Source of the DNA: Sanguinoderma infundibulare
Lineage: Eukaryota > Basidiomycota > Agaricomycetes > Polyporales > Polyporaceae
Length of the DNA stretch: 64,000 nt
Reading direction: 5' to 3'
NCBI GenBank assembly: GCA_032821775.1
Contig: JAVLRN010000005.1
Span: forward strand, 1,426,001 to 1,490,000
Position 1 is the first letter of the stretch, and the number at the start of each line of letters is the position of its first letter. The position numbers and the translations under genes are program-made. This document shows, in pieces, positions 20,435 to 30,834 of the stretch. The notes below the pieces were generated by a model. The model worked only from the letters and a program-made list of their open reading frames with translations. It searched no databases and was not told the DNA's origin.

Positions 20435-23400
20435 ATGCAGTCAGGGTCCGAGTCAAGGTAAGCCCCAACCACCTTGTATTGCCTTTAGCCTCTCCCGCTA
20501 ATCTACCCACAGAACTGACGACTCTCAAGCGAGCCAACTCCTCGCTGCCGCCCTCCGCCCGAGGGATCTCCATCCTCCCCTACCTCTCGCCACCACTCCC
20601 GACTACTCCCCCATCCAGGAGAGCTCACTCCTCTCGGACAGTAACAACTCTGTCCACTACCATTTGCACGGTCTCGCTCCAACACAACCCGTGTCCGGCA
20701 GTCAAGATCAGCCTTGTACTCAAGGCTCTCAAAAAGAGAACGCGCCTGCCTCTTCCGACAAGCACAAACTTCCAAACCCCTCTCCCCCTCCTTCGCCTTC
20801 TCGTCTTCAACCCCCTTCTTATATAGCCGAGCTCAGCGACACGCCCTCCAACATCTTCCCTCTTGCTAAAACCGCAAAGGACAAACGCTGTCCAAAGGAC
20901 CTTGTTCCAACAAACGCCCTTTCATCTCCACCTAAGCCCGGTAAGGCTATCTCCTCCCGTCCTCCTTCAAAACCCGAATCACACGCCGATCGTCCCTCTG
21001 CTCTTCCCTCTCGCTCAATGCCCCCTCCCCCAAGACCCAGATCCCTTTCTCCCATGTCCCAAGACTCCTTTGCCGGTCCCTTACCCGAGCCAGATTACGC
21101 CAAAATCTACCTCGAGTCCACAAGGAACTTCAATGTCCCTTTGTCCCAGGTTGGTCAACCGTCTCAGTCTCAATCCGAAGAGGAAGGTCCCCCTCCCGTG
21201 TCCTCCAACTTCTGGTCCTCTCCTCAACCTAGCCCTCCCCGCAAACCTTCTCCTCCTCCAAGGATCCTCGTAGCTGGCACTCCCTCCGACTCTTCTCGCG
21301 CCTCAGGCTCTCAACACCCGTCCCAATCACAACCCCATGCCGAGCCTTCTCTATCACAGCACGTCGACTCTCATTATCCCGACTCCCAGTCCTCAGATCT
21401 CTTCCCTCAGGCCCAAGCCCATACAGACGACTACCCAGCCAGTCAGCCCATTGACGATGACCTTGGTTCCCTGTACGCTTCCAGCCGGCGTTCACCGTCG
21501 TTGGATGACGATTTCTTTGGTGATATGCCTCTCCCGACACAGCCAGTTGACGACATCACCCCGCCGACTCAGATCGTCGAGCAGACCCAGCTCAGCTCCC
21601 AGGCGGACATTATTGCTTCCATCGCACGCGACCACCACTACTTCAACGAGAATAGCCAGATGGTTTTCCCTACCGTGCAGTCTGACGCCCACTCGACAAA
21701 CACGTCCCGGTCTGCCCTTCCTCGTCGGCTCCTCGGACTGGTCCCGCCCGAGAAGCGGTATCGTTACAACGGCGTCGCATCTGAACCTGCGGGACCCTCA
21801 AAGTCTAACGTTCCTCCAGTCCCGACCGACTGGGATATCGAGCCGGCAAACGACACCCAGCCCTCGGATGCGCATTCTAGTGACGGTATTCACACGCAGG
21901 ATACGCAGCTTACCGATGAGCAGGACGCAGTTGAGGAGACACAACCGTCCGACGTCGCTGTCAACGGGAGCATCGCATCGCTGCTGCCTCCCCGTCGTCG
22001 GCTGCCTCCCGCGAATTATGTTCTTCAGTCTGGGAGGTCCCTGCCCCTGCACGCGGGCCCCGTGGCTGCCAAGGTTCCCGAGTTCGATGTGTCTTTCGAT
22101 CCGGACGAGACGGGCCCCACGCAGATCGTGACCCCGCCACCAGAGGAAAAGAAAATGGGTCTTCGGCAGATCTCGTCCCCGTCCCCAGACGAAACGGGTC
22201 CCACCCAGATCGTTTCGCAGTCTCCAGACAAGACGGGCCCGACACAGATCGCTTCTCAATTTCTGGAACAATCGAGTCCGACGAAGATCGTTCCTGACTC
22301 TGACCCACCCGATCCTCAGCCTGGACCCGCTACCGCTTCCTCGCGCCGTCGGCGGCCTTCTGTATCTTCGGTAGAGACGTACCATTCACCGGCGGAGTCT
22401 TCTCGGGCGCGGACGTTCATGCAATCAGAGGATGAGGTTCTTAGAACGATCGCTGCGACGGAGCCTTCGGTCCCAGCCATCGCGGAAGAAGAGGAGGAGG
22501 AGGAAGAGGAAGAAGTCCCTCTGGCACAGAAGTTCTCTTCAGCAAAGGCAAAAGGCAAGCAGAAGGCGACCGAGCCCAGTGGCAAGTCCCCGGCTGTGAC
22601 CAGAGGACGCGGAGGGAAAGGATTGCAGTCTCCTATGCGACCCGCTATCACCCGTGGCAACACTCACGGCTCGTGGAAGGGCATCGTCATCCCGTCCTCG
22701 GATCCTGGAGAGCGCCAACAAGAGGCCGCCGCACCCAAAGCGACGGCGTCGAAAAGCACGAAGCCTCATACGCCTGTCAACCAAGTTCCGCCGCCTGCGC
22801 CTCAGACCCGATCGGCGCGAGCGGCGAAGACCGCTGCTCGGGGCCGCCTCGCGGAGAGCTCGGACGAGGAAGATGAGGATGAGGACACGTCCTCGCTGAC
22901 GGATGTCGCGACCGTACGAGACGCCGACGACGAAGAGATGGACGTCGACCCCCCGGACGCTAGGGCGAAGCCAGCCCGCGGGAACAAACGCAAACGCGCC
23001 GTCTCCGGCTCGGCGAAGAAGGCGAACGGCAGGACGGTCATCAAGGAGGAGTCCTCGACGCCGCTCGGCCGTCCCGCGAAACGCATCAAGGTGGAGAGCG
23101 CCGGCGCGCCGACGCGCGTGTTCGCGCTTTGGAAGGGGTCGGCAAAGTACTTCACTGGGGTCGTGTACCAGTCCACAGGTCACAGCACGAGGAAGTACAT
23201 CGTCAAGTTCGACGACAATGACAGCGCGGAGCTCGATATCAGGCAAATGCGGGCGTGCAGGCTGAAGCCGGGGGACCATGTCTTGCTCCGGGAGCTGGAG
23301 AAGGCTGTCGTCGTCGAGTGCCCGCCCTGCCCCGACGGCGGCTGCGGCCCGGAGGACATCGTGACGGTCGAGCTCAAAGACGATAGGCAGGAGGAGGTGC

Positions 23401-24481
23401 AGGCGCAGGACCTGCAGATCGCGCTGCGGACGGTCACTGCGGAGTGGAACGACCGCGTGCTGACGGACGACACGATCGTACCCATCATCCGCCCCAAGGC
23501 TAGCCCGACGCCGAGCAGACAGTCGGTATCCGTGCAGAGCGAGGGCGCGGGCGTGTCGCGGAAGCGCCCGCTGATGGGTGTCGGGCTCGTCGTGTCGCTC
23601 GCGCCATCAAAGGAGGTGCAGGATCCCAGGCCCGGGATCGTCGCGGAAATCAAGAAGTGTGGGGGCGTCGTGCTGGACGACTGGACGACGATCTTCGGTA
23701 TGGAGGGCACGCTGGAGCACAAGAACCAGCGGTGGATGCTGAAGGTGGGGGACATACAGTGGAAGCAGAAAGGGGGCCAGAGCATCGACAAGATATTCCT
23801 CCTCTCGAACGACTTCCACCAGAAGCCGAAGTACTTAGTCGCGCTCGCGCTGGGGATACCGTGCTTGTCGGTGGAGTGGGTGAAGGCGCGTGCAGAGCAG
23901 GTGCGTATATCGTCGTGAGGTCGGGGACAGAGTGTGCCAAGCTGATCATGTGCGCGCGTGTGCAGGGGGCGGAGTGGAGGTCTCATCTTCTGCCTGCTGG
24001 GTACTCGGAGCAGCTCGAGGCTCGCGTGTCTCAGATGGTCGACGTGGATTGGGGTAGCAGCGATCACCATCTGACGGACGTCGCGGCAAACAAGGTCGCG
24101 GCCAAGGTCTTCGCGGATGCGTCCGTGCTCTGTGTTTCTCCCGACTTTGTGCCGTCGAAGAAGTCGAAGAAGGTACGTTCATACCATGTTTTCTCGGCGT
24201 CGTGCTCGACACTCAACGCTCGGTCGATGATCTAGAGTGGGGACGGCGCTCAGAAAAAGGAGGCGGCGGAGTCGGTGCCTCGTATCGTGTTGTGTATGGG
24301 CGCTGCCACTGTCGAGTCCGTCGCGGACGTCAAGCACGCCTCCCAAGCCCCGAAAGCATACGACTACATCGTCGTTCCCGCCCCGGACCTGAGCGAGTTC
24401 TCGAGGTACAAGAACGTCGTCGACGTGAACTGGGTCAAGGACTGCCTCATCTCGGGCAGGATCCTCCCCATGCCCGATTAG
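20435..24481 (+). CDS. DNA-damage checkpoint mediator, Crb2/Rad9/53BP1 family
   Basis: This is a large adaptor of the DNA-damage checkpoint. A short first exon (20435-20457, MQSGSES) joins to 20513 through a classic GTAAGC...CACAG intron, giving R-TDDSQASQLL. About 780 residues of disordered sequence follow, packed with SQ/TQ sites for ATM/ATR-type kinases, including a tandem GPTQI block. Next come a basic stretch and a Tudor-like domain (RVFALWKGSAKYFTGVVY, KYIVKFDDNDSAELDIRQM, LKPGDHVLL), which in this family reads methylated histone. Two BRCT repeats end the protein: the first with VVLDDWTTIF and PCLSVEWVKA, the second with RIVLCMGAATVESV, YDYIVVPA and VVDVNWVKDCLISGRI. Introns lie after VKARAEQ and after SKKSKK. 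The stop is at 24481. An SQ/TQ cluster plus Tudor plus tandem BRCT is the family signature. Confidence 0.88.
22103..22294 (+). repeat. Tandem coding repeat (GPTQI units) in the checkpoint mediator
   Basis: Four imperfect units of roughly 13-28 codons occur. Three contain D-(E/K)-T-G-P-T-Q-I and the last is degenerate, with S-P-T-K-I. Each intact unit holds one TQ site. Confidence 0.8.
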
Positions 24482-24993
24482 ATTCCCTACCCCTCATTGC
24501 CGTTATACCTTAAACGCATCTCATTTACGTATCATATTCTCGCGCATCGTTGTCTTACTTGCTATGATCTCGCACATTTAACTACACTTAATGGCTATCG
24601 TAGTTCCACATCTACCGCCTTGCGTTGCGCTCTTGATTAGATATTTTTTGTTAATGCGTCCCCACAGTCCACTATCTGAATCACGAGGACTTCTGCTGTA
24701 CATGTGGTTTGTTTGACGATTTATAATGTAGCGTGGCATCTAGGTAGAGTTGTTGTTTACGGTTTATCATTTGCAAGATACACGTTGTTTGTACGCTATG
24801 CAATGCCTCGAACACGGTGATTGTCCATTAGGGTTATTGTGTAGCGGTCGATGATTGAGTGGCACAAGAGACGCGGGTCGCGCCTGGGGCACGGGCGGCA
24901 AAAGCGCGTTCACACTTGGACGCGTCCTTATCCCGCCTTCCCGCATGCCTCTCTGGCCCTCGTTAACCTGCCCTCTTATATCGCGTCAAAGCC
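24482..24993. other. Intergenic: checkpoint gene 3' flank and chromodomain gene promoter
   Basis: The left part is AT-richer and T-rich, as expected of a 3' UTR. The right part holds an ACGCGT 68 bp before the next ATG. No gene is seen. Confidence 0.55.
24921..24926. promoter_or_regulatory. MluI cell-cycle box (ACGCGT) before the chromodomain gene
   Basis: A perfect ACGCGT ends 67 bp before the ATG at 24994, inside GGACGCGTCC, a 10-bp palindrome. It is a candidate MBF site. Confidence 0.45.
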
Positions 24994-27900
24994 ATGTCTG
25001 ACGGAGAATACGAAGTTGGTGAGTGCAGGCTGTCTTGTACCCGTTGCAAACGTACCGAACGGCGCCGTTTAGAGTCGATATTGCGAGCGAAGGTCGTAGG
25101 ACCAAAGAGGGGGAAGAGGTCGTGGGTGAGTCGTGTCCGCCGCTGTTGGCCGTTGAACCATTGCGTTGACAGTCTCGTTTGAACTGCAGTCGTATTGGGT
25201 GAAGGTGAGATCCCTGGCAACTTCACGAGCTTCGGGGAGAGCTTGACTTTACCGGCCCGCAGTGGAAGGGCTATGGCCTCGGGGATAACACGTACGTCCT
25301 TTTCCTCATGTTCCCTTATGTTCCTTCCTTGGACTGTGGCGCCCCCCGAGTCGTTGACGGACCAGTGTGCTCATTGGGCCGATGCTGCAGGTGGGAGCCG
25401 GCGACGTCCTTCAAGGGCGGCTCCGAACATTTTATCGACCGGTTCTGGGACCGGATCGACACTCAGGGCAGGGACTACGGGAACCTGCGCGAGTTCGCGA
25501 TCGGCGAGGAGTTCTTCCCTTTGGGACCTCCACGTACGTTCATGTTCCTGTTTGGCTGCCTCACGGCCGCTGTTTCTCATCGCTGTCATCGGGTTCAGGC
25601 AAGAAGGCCAAGCAAGCAAAGGAGCAGGAGGAGTCACCCCCGCCCCCAGCCGAAGCCCCCATCGAAATTTCCGACTCGGAACCCGAAGCCCCTCCGCCAC
25701 CGGCAGCGTCAAGCAAGAAGGGGAAGAAGAAGGGCAAGGACCGGGAGGAATCGCCTCCGCCGCCAGTGCAGGTTCTCGATTCCGAACGGGAGGTCCATAT
25801 GATCGTCAATGACGAACTCGAAGAGCCCTCTGCGAGCGCCGCCGTCTCCACTCGCAGCAAACGTCGACGCTCTCCTGCTGGCGAAGAGGATGAACCCGCA
25901 GAGCCGAAAGGCAAGCGTGGCCGTCCTCTGATCGTCAGCGACGAGATCGAAGAACCGTCTGCGAACGCCGTCTCGACTCGGAGCAAACGTGGATCCTCTC
26001 CTGTTGGCAGAGAGGACGAACCCGCACGGCCGAAGGGCAAGCGTGGCCGTCCGCCGGGGAAACGCCCGTCTGAACTGCAGGCGGAACTCCTTCAGCTAGA
26101 GTTGGAGCCTGTTATTGTCGATGAGCCTCCTCCTCCGCCACCGAAGCGGAAGCGTGGTCGCCCGCCAGGGATTCCTGCCCACGAGATGCCCCAGCAAGCT
26201 CAGGCGGAGCCGGCGGTCGTTGTTAACGAACGTGCTCCGCTGCCGGCGAAACGCAAGCGTGGGCCACCGTGGAAGCGTCCTGCCGAGCCTGAGGCAGAGG
26301 AGAAGGCTGCGACAGAGGCAGAAGAGGCAGAAGCTGTGGTTGACGAACCTGCTCCCCCACCCGCGAAGCGCAAGCGCGGGCATCCGCCGGGAAAGCGTCC
26401 CGCTGAGGTTGAGGCAGAGGAGAGGTTAGCAGCAGAGGCGGAACCATCAGCATCAGCAGCGAGGGCGACATCTCCGAAGAAGAAGAAGCTACCAACGACG
26501 AAGCCTCACAATGCAGAGCGTGTTGTGCCAGACTCCCGCGATGAGTCATCTCGTGGTCGCAAGCCTGCTGCTGCTGAGCCTACGACGTCCACCGCTCGTC
26601 GCTTGTCCCTGCCTCGCAGACGCAAACTGACTCCTAAGGTCGTCCCTCCCTCAAGGTCGCCCTCTGCGGACGAGCTCCTTATAGTTCCCGAAAGCGTGTC
26701 TAGCAAAGGGAATGGGAAGACCTCGCGCAGCAAGAAAGCCGGCACATCCGCCGAGGATGCGATGGACGTCGACGCACTCCCTGAACATTCGGAACCCGCT
26801 GAACCTCAGAGCACATTTGGTGCCCCCGCTCTGTTGGGTCCTGATCCTTCCCTTAAGGCCATGCCCGAAGACGCCCCAGCGCTGTCTCTCCCTGCGCACC
26901 GCCTGCGCGCTGCCAATCCTCGTGTCAAGGTAATGGACGACCCCAATCTCACGGAAGTGAATGGGCCGGACGCCATCCCCGTGAAGGCCCGATTCATGAA
27001 GCGCGCCATCAATGGAGGAGACAAGGCCTCTGGCAGCAGCAGTCGCCCCCCGCGCGTGTCGGGCTCCAAGGCGGGTCCGGGCAAGTCATCGGCGGGCCTT
27101 CCCCCCGAGGTCAATAGCACCCGTTTGACGGCGCAGAAGGGTGCCCTCACCAGCGTGAAGCCCAGGAAGGCCCGCAAGTCAGCCGTTGAGCCTGTCGAGC
27201 AAAATGGCGATGCAGTCGACGGGACCATCGTCGACTCTGCTGACATCCTCGAGGCGCCTGGTCTCGAGCACCTTGACGTTGAACCTGAGACCGTACCCAC
27301 TGGACAGGAGTTGCTTGAAGCGGCGGGAATGAACGATAAGGCGGCAGAAGACCTCCCTGACTTCGAGGATGGCGCAGACAACGCCGAGCCAAGCGCACAG
27401 GAGGTTCAAGACGAAGTGTATGACTTGATGTTGATTGGTCTTTCGAATTCGTACTGAACGATTTGTACAGGATGGAAGTTGAACCACCGAGAGCGTTCGA
27501 CAACTTGAGTTCGGCCGCTGTTCAACCACCCGAAGCACATGCGGTGCAAGCCAAGCCGGTCACGTTCGCGAGTCGGGTCAGTGCTTGGAACTCCACCATA
27601 TTTGGGCCTCTGTGAGTATCTCGCACCATAGCATGGATGCCGAAGCTAACACGATGTTTGCAGCGCCCTTGGATTCACAGGCCGTGCTCAGAGCGAGAAC
27701 GGCGCAGCAGACGCGTAAGCTCCTCTTTGCACGCACGAATAGTGGCGCATAATCTGACGGTCCACCATAGGTCCCCTGAGGCGAAGAGATACACGTTTCA
27801 CCTGAACTTGGATCCTGCGGTCTCTGTCCCGATAGCCCTGAAAGATGTGCATGCATCCCAGGCCTTCCTCGACGGTCTAGATGCGACTGCCCGGAACCCC

Positions 27901-28298
27901 ACGGGCAAATTCTACAAGGACGGCTATGCTGTCGCTCTAGTCGACTCGTTCAAGGCAAAAGAGTCGTTCGCTCGAGTCATCCAGGAAGAGACCGCGACCG
28001 ACGAGCAGAAGACGCACTTCGAGCGGTTCATCACTCGTCTTCAGGATGGGGAGCTGGTACAGGATTTTCACGCTTTGCAGTGTTTGCGATTCTGACATGC
28101 CGCTTGCAGTTCATCCAAATGAACCGTGCCGAGACGTTGGTGATGTGCGCGTCGGACAACTCCGTCCTTGGCCAGAAGCTCGGCTTCCCTCCCCAGCTCC
28201 TCGGGCTGGGCGGCACCGCGATCGTCGCGCACGTCGACATCGAAAACTACTCTCAGTACGCTGAGGCTGCCGTGCATGCGGACAGCACTCGGTGGTGA
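24994..28298 (+). CDS. Chromodomain protein with AT-hook repeats
   Basis: Short exons 24994-25018, 25073-25125, 25190-25204, 25263-25291 and 25391-25533 splice to a canonical chromodomain: EYEVESILRAKVV, then RSWSYWVKWKGYGLGDNTWE and PATSFKGGSEHFIDRFW. This fold binds methylated histone H3 tails. The exon from 25599 encodes a long disordered basic/acidic region with five KRKRGRPPG-like units, AT-hook motifs for minor-groove DNA binding. The frame closes at 27457, but a 41-nt intron (donor GTTGAT at about 27430, acceptor TACAG at 27470) would carry it into MEVEPPRAF and a conserved-looking C-terminal region (YTFHLNLDPAVSVPIALKDV, LVMCASDNSVLGQKL, GTAIVAHVDIENY) ending at 28298. I treat it as one gene. 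The alternative is two genes, the second starting at ATG 27472. Its neighbours suggest chromatin or DNA-repair work. Confidence 0.75.
25909..26400 (+). repeat. AT-hook-like coding repeats
   Basis: Five related units occur in frame: KGKRGRPLI, KGKRGRPPGKRP, PKRKRGRPPGIP, AKRKRGPPWKRP and AKRKRGHPPGKRP. The first three keep the RGRP core of an AT-hook; the last two have lost it (RGPP, RGHP). Spacers between units are acidic and Pro-rich and are themselves repeated. Confidence 0.8.
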
Positions 28299-28600
28299 AA
28301 TCTAGCTTTCGGACTCCAGTCAAATGTTTCTTGGATCTTGGCCCCTATGTCTGTCTCGCTGTCTTCGCTGTGTGTTCCTCGTCGTGTGATTTCCCCCCTA
28401 CTGACTACAATAAATGGTATGTCTAAACCAGACGTAATGAAATCCTGTCGTACTGAATACATCATAGGTAGCGGGCATGTACTTCAACAGCATTGATACG
28501 CCAGAAAGTGTATATCCCATTCCGGCGAGCACGTCCGATCTACAATCCACTGCCAAGGCTACTTCCGGTATGTATGTGGGACCCCGAAGAGGATAATGCC

Positions 28601-29826
28601 CTATATCGACATGAAGGTTCCGACTAGGTAATGGAGCGTCGCTTCGCGACATTCCTTGATGAACTCTTCCGCGTCCTCGGTCTTGTATATATTCCGGTCG
28701 AACCTTACTTCAAAATTGAGTTGGTCACGTTCAGTCTTGTTGAACAGGAAGAACCCATGCGGACGGGCATGCATGTATATCGTCTCGTCCATGATCCTAA
28801 GGAAAGCGTCGCCGTTCGAGGTCGTCGGAGGCGGTGGATGAGCCTTGGAGCCAGACGATGCAAAGATGGCGTCGAATTGGGGACGAGCGCACCGCGGAGT
28901 GCGCACGGAAAGGGGGTGTCCTTGGGGAAGAGGGTAGCTCGGGGGCTGGATGAGCGACACCTTTACAGCTCAAGGTTGAGTCCCGGCGGGAAGAGCCGAC
29001 AATGGACAGAACACACGCACCTGTCCTACGCTAGAAACGCCGATCGTGAATACGCAGTCGGCGGGCAGAGAATCCCAGTGGGCGGGCATCGGCAGATCGG
29101 GCAGCGGTTCGCCATTGCTTTCCGCGAGCCAGTGCGTCGCGACGACCATCTTCTGGTGCCTGGTTGACAGCGCCCGCACGTGGGCGATGTCGAGCACGAG
29201 CGGGTTCGAGAGGATTCTCTTCAGCTGCTGGCGACAGAGTCGCGCGCGGTGGAAGAACCGCTCAGAGGACATGAGGGCCGCGTAGAGAGGGGCGCCGTTC
29301 GCTCGGGGCACTCCGTCGTCCCTGCGCGACGCAAACGGGCTCGGCATGAAGGGGAGCGTGCACTCGTACGTATCGACCGCGGCCACGACTTCGGTCTCGC
29401 CTCCTTTCTCCCGCCAGTCTGCGTCCATGTACGGGCGGAGATTGATGGCGCCGGGGATGTGCATGGGCTGGCGGCGGCGGCACTCCCATTCGTTTTGGGA
29501 CATGTCGCCACGGAGGTAGCGGCGGTGGAGCATTCGTGTGGTGGCGAGCTGGGAGATGACGTGGACGACTGCCCCGAACGTGACTCTGTTCTTGCGACAA
29601 CTAGCAATGATCGCGTCGGTCTGTGGGACAGTGCTCGTTTGACATTCTCCTCGCTGAAGATGACGGGGTCCTTGGCTGGATCGGTCTCCTGAACAAGGTA
29701 CCGCCAGACTACATCTCCAGAGCCATTGAAGACTCGGTCGAAATAGTAGCTCTGTTCGTTCAATCCGAGGGGGCGAGCATAGGTCTTTCCGGAAGTCGGA
29801 GAGGAGCTGAAGAGGGACCAGGACAT
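28601..29826 (-). pseudogene. Acyltransferase-like pseudogene with internal deletion
   Basis: The start (ATG 29826, RPLGLNEQSYYFDRVFNG, VIFSEENVKRAL) and the second half (NRVTFGAVVHVISQLATTRM, GAINLRPYMDADW, CTLPFMPSPF, and after an intron IYMHARPHGFFLFNKTERDQ) resemble a basidiomycete family of condensation/alcohol-acetyltransferase-like proteins. In homologues as I remember them, about 150 residues, including the HHxxxDG active-site motif, lie between EENVKRA and the VTFG block. Here those two parts are joined directly at about 29600-29625 and in different frames, so the catalytic histidine is gone. It is best read as an inactive gene. Family assignment rests on remembered similarity; the frameshift and missing motif are visible. 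Confidence 0.6.
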
Positions 29827-29882
29827 AGTAAGGGCGAGGATGGTGCAGAGGAGTGGAAGCACTCCGGGTAAGTATATGGGAT

Positions 29883-29922
29883 CCCGCTCGAGTCGATTGC
29901 ATCCCGTTAGAGTCGATTGCAT
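29883..29922. repeat. Two tandem copies of a 20-bp unit
   Basis: Two head-to-tail 20-bp units share AGTCGATTGCAT at 29891-29902 and 29911-29922, with two mismatches in the remainder. They lie just upstream of the pseudogene start. Confidence 0.8.
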
Positions 29923-30029
29923 GCATATCGGACCCTCGTGTTACACGTCCAGACGACCCATGACCGTCCGGCTTGGCCGCGATGGAGGCCTGTGGACTTG
30001 AGGAGGAAATCGACCTGCTCGACTACTGT

Positions 30030-30575
30030 CAGTTAAGGGGATCACATCTGCAAACATGAGATGAATACATCTTCAAAGATAGCGGGCCGTGCACGTCAAA
30101 GGCAGATGGCAAGAAAGCAGATATCCCATTCACGACGAGCATTTTCCGTGAACTACTACCGGAGTACCGGGTATATATCTGATATCTCCGAAAGCCCCCA
30201 GTCTTATACACGTTCCGGTCGGACCTGGCCACCAGTCTGAGTTGGTCGCGTTCAGTCTGGTTCGTCACTACGACCGCAGCCGGACGGTTGTGTATGTACG
30301 TAATCTCGTAAGAAGCGCGTCACTGTTTGTGGTCTTTGCGGGTGATGCAGGAGCCTTGGAGACAGACGATTCGGAGACGGCGCCGAATTGGGGCTCGCAT
30401 ATCGTGGTGGGGCGCGCACCGAAAGTGGTGCCCTTGGGGAAGAGGTTATGTCGGGGGCTGGAGGAGCGACGGCTTTGCGGCGTAAGTTAGATTGAGTCCC
30501 GGCGGGAGGAGCTGATAACTTTGAAGGGAACACACGCACCTGCCCTAAACTACTGGTGCCGTTGGCGAACACGTA
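30030..30575 (-). pseudogene. Degraded 3' copy of the acyltransferase-like pseudogene
   Basis: The minus strand matches the last exon, the preceding splice site (GTSSLGQ then a GTGCGTGTGTTC donor, against SSVGQ with the same donor in the other copy) and part of the 3' flank of the neighbouring pseudogene. The frame that corresponds to QPPSYPLPQGHP in the first copy hits a TAA here (QPPT-stop). Later the coding match resumes as TERDQLRLVARSDRNVYKTG. There is no N-terminal half. This is a partial segmental duplicate that has decayed further than its neighbour. Confidence 0.65.
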
Positions 30576-30578
30576 GTC

Positions 30579-30591
30579 GGGGGGGGGGGGG
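30579..30591. repeat. Run of 13 G
   Basis: Thirteen consecutive G lie at the edge of the duplicated pseudogene segment. Such a run is slippage-prone and its length in an assembly may be unreliable. Confidence 0.9.
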
Positions 30592-30750
30592 AGGCGAGCA
30601 TAGGTAAGGACTAATTGGACGGTGGTCGACGCTCGCTGTCGGGCTGGTCTTTGGCTAGCCTAAGGCTGGCTCCGAGTCAGGTTGAGGCTGTTGGGCCTTG
30701 GCAGTGTCAGTAGCATGTCTCAAATACGATCACGTGCGAAACTCGCGCTG

Positions 30751-30756
30751 ACGCGT
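30751..30756. promoter_or_regulatory. MluI cell-cycle box (ACGCGT) before RAD54
   Basis: A perfect ACGCGT starts 84 bp before the ATG at 30835. In budding yeast several recombination genes are MBF targets, so the site fits. It also argues that 30835, not the in-frame ATG at 30715, is the true start. Confidence 0.45.
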
Positions 30757-30834
30757 TATCAAGGCGCGCGTCAGTGGCCGGGCAGCCTGCGCGCGACCAC
30801 ATCCATCTCCTCCCCGTCCCCCATCCCGGCGAAT

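Noticed and set aside
20664..20666. Non-ATG start (TTG) of the long checkpoint-mediator frame
   Set aside because: The frame continues upstream to 20513 and joins through a standard intron to an ATG at 20435.
30715..30834. Upstream in-frame ATG of RAD54
   Set aside because: It adds 40 residues unlike RAD54 N-termini and covers the ACGCGT box. The ATG at 30835 (MLRRAP) looks like the family start. Not fully excluded.
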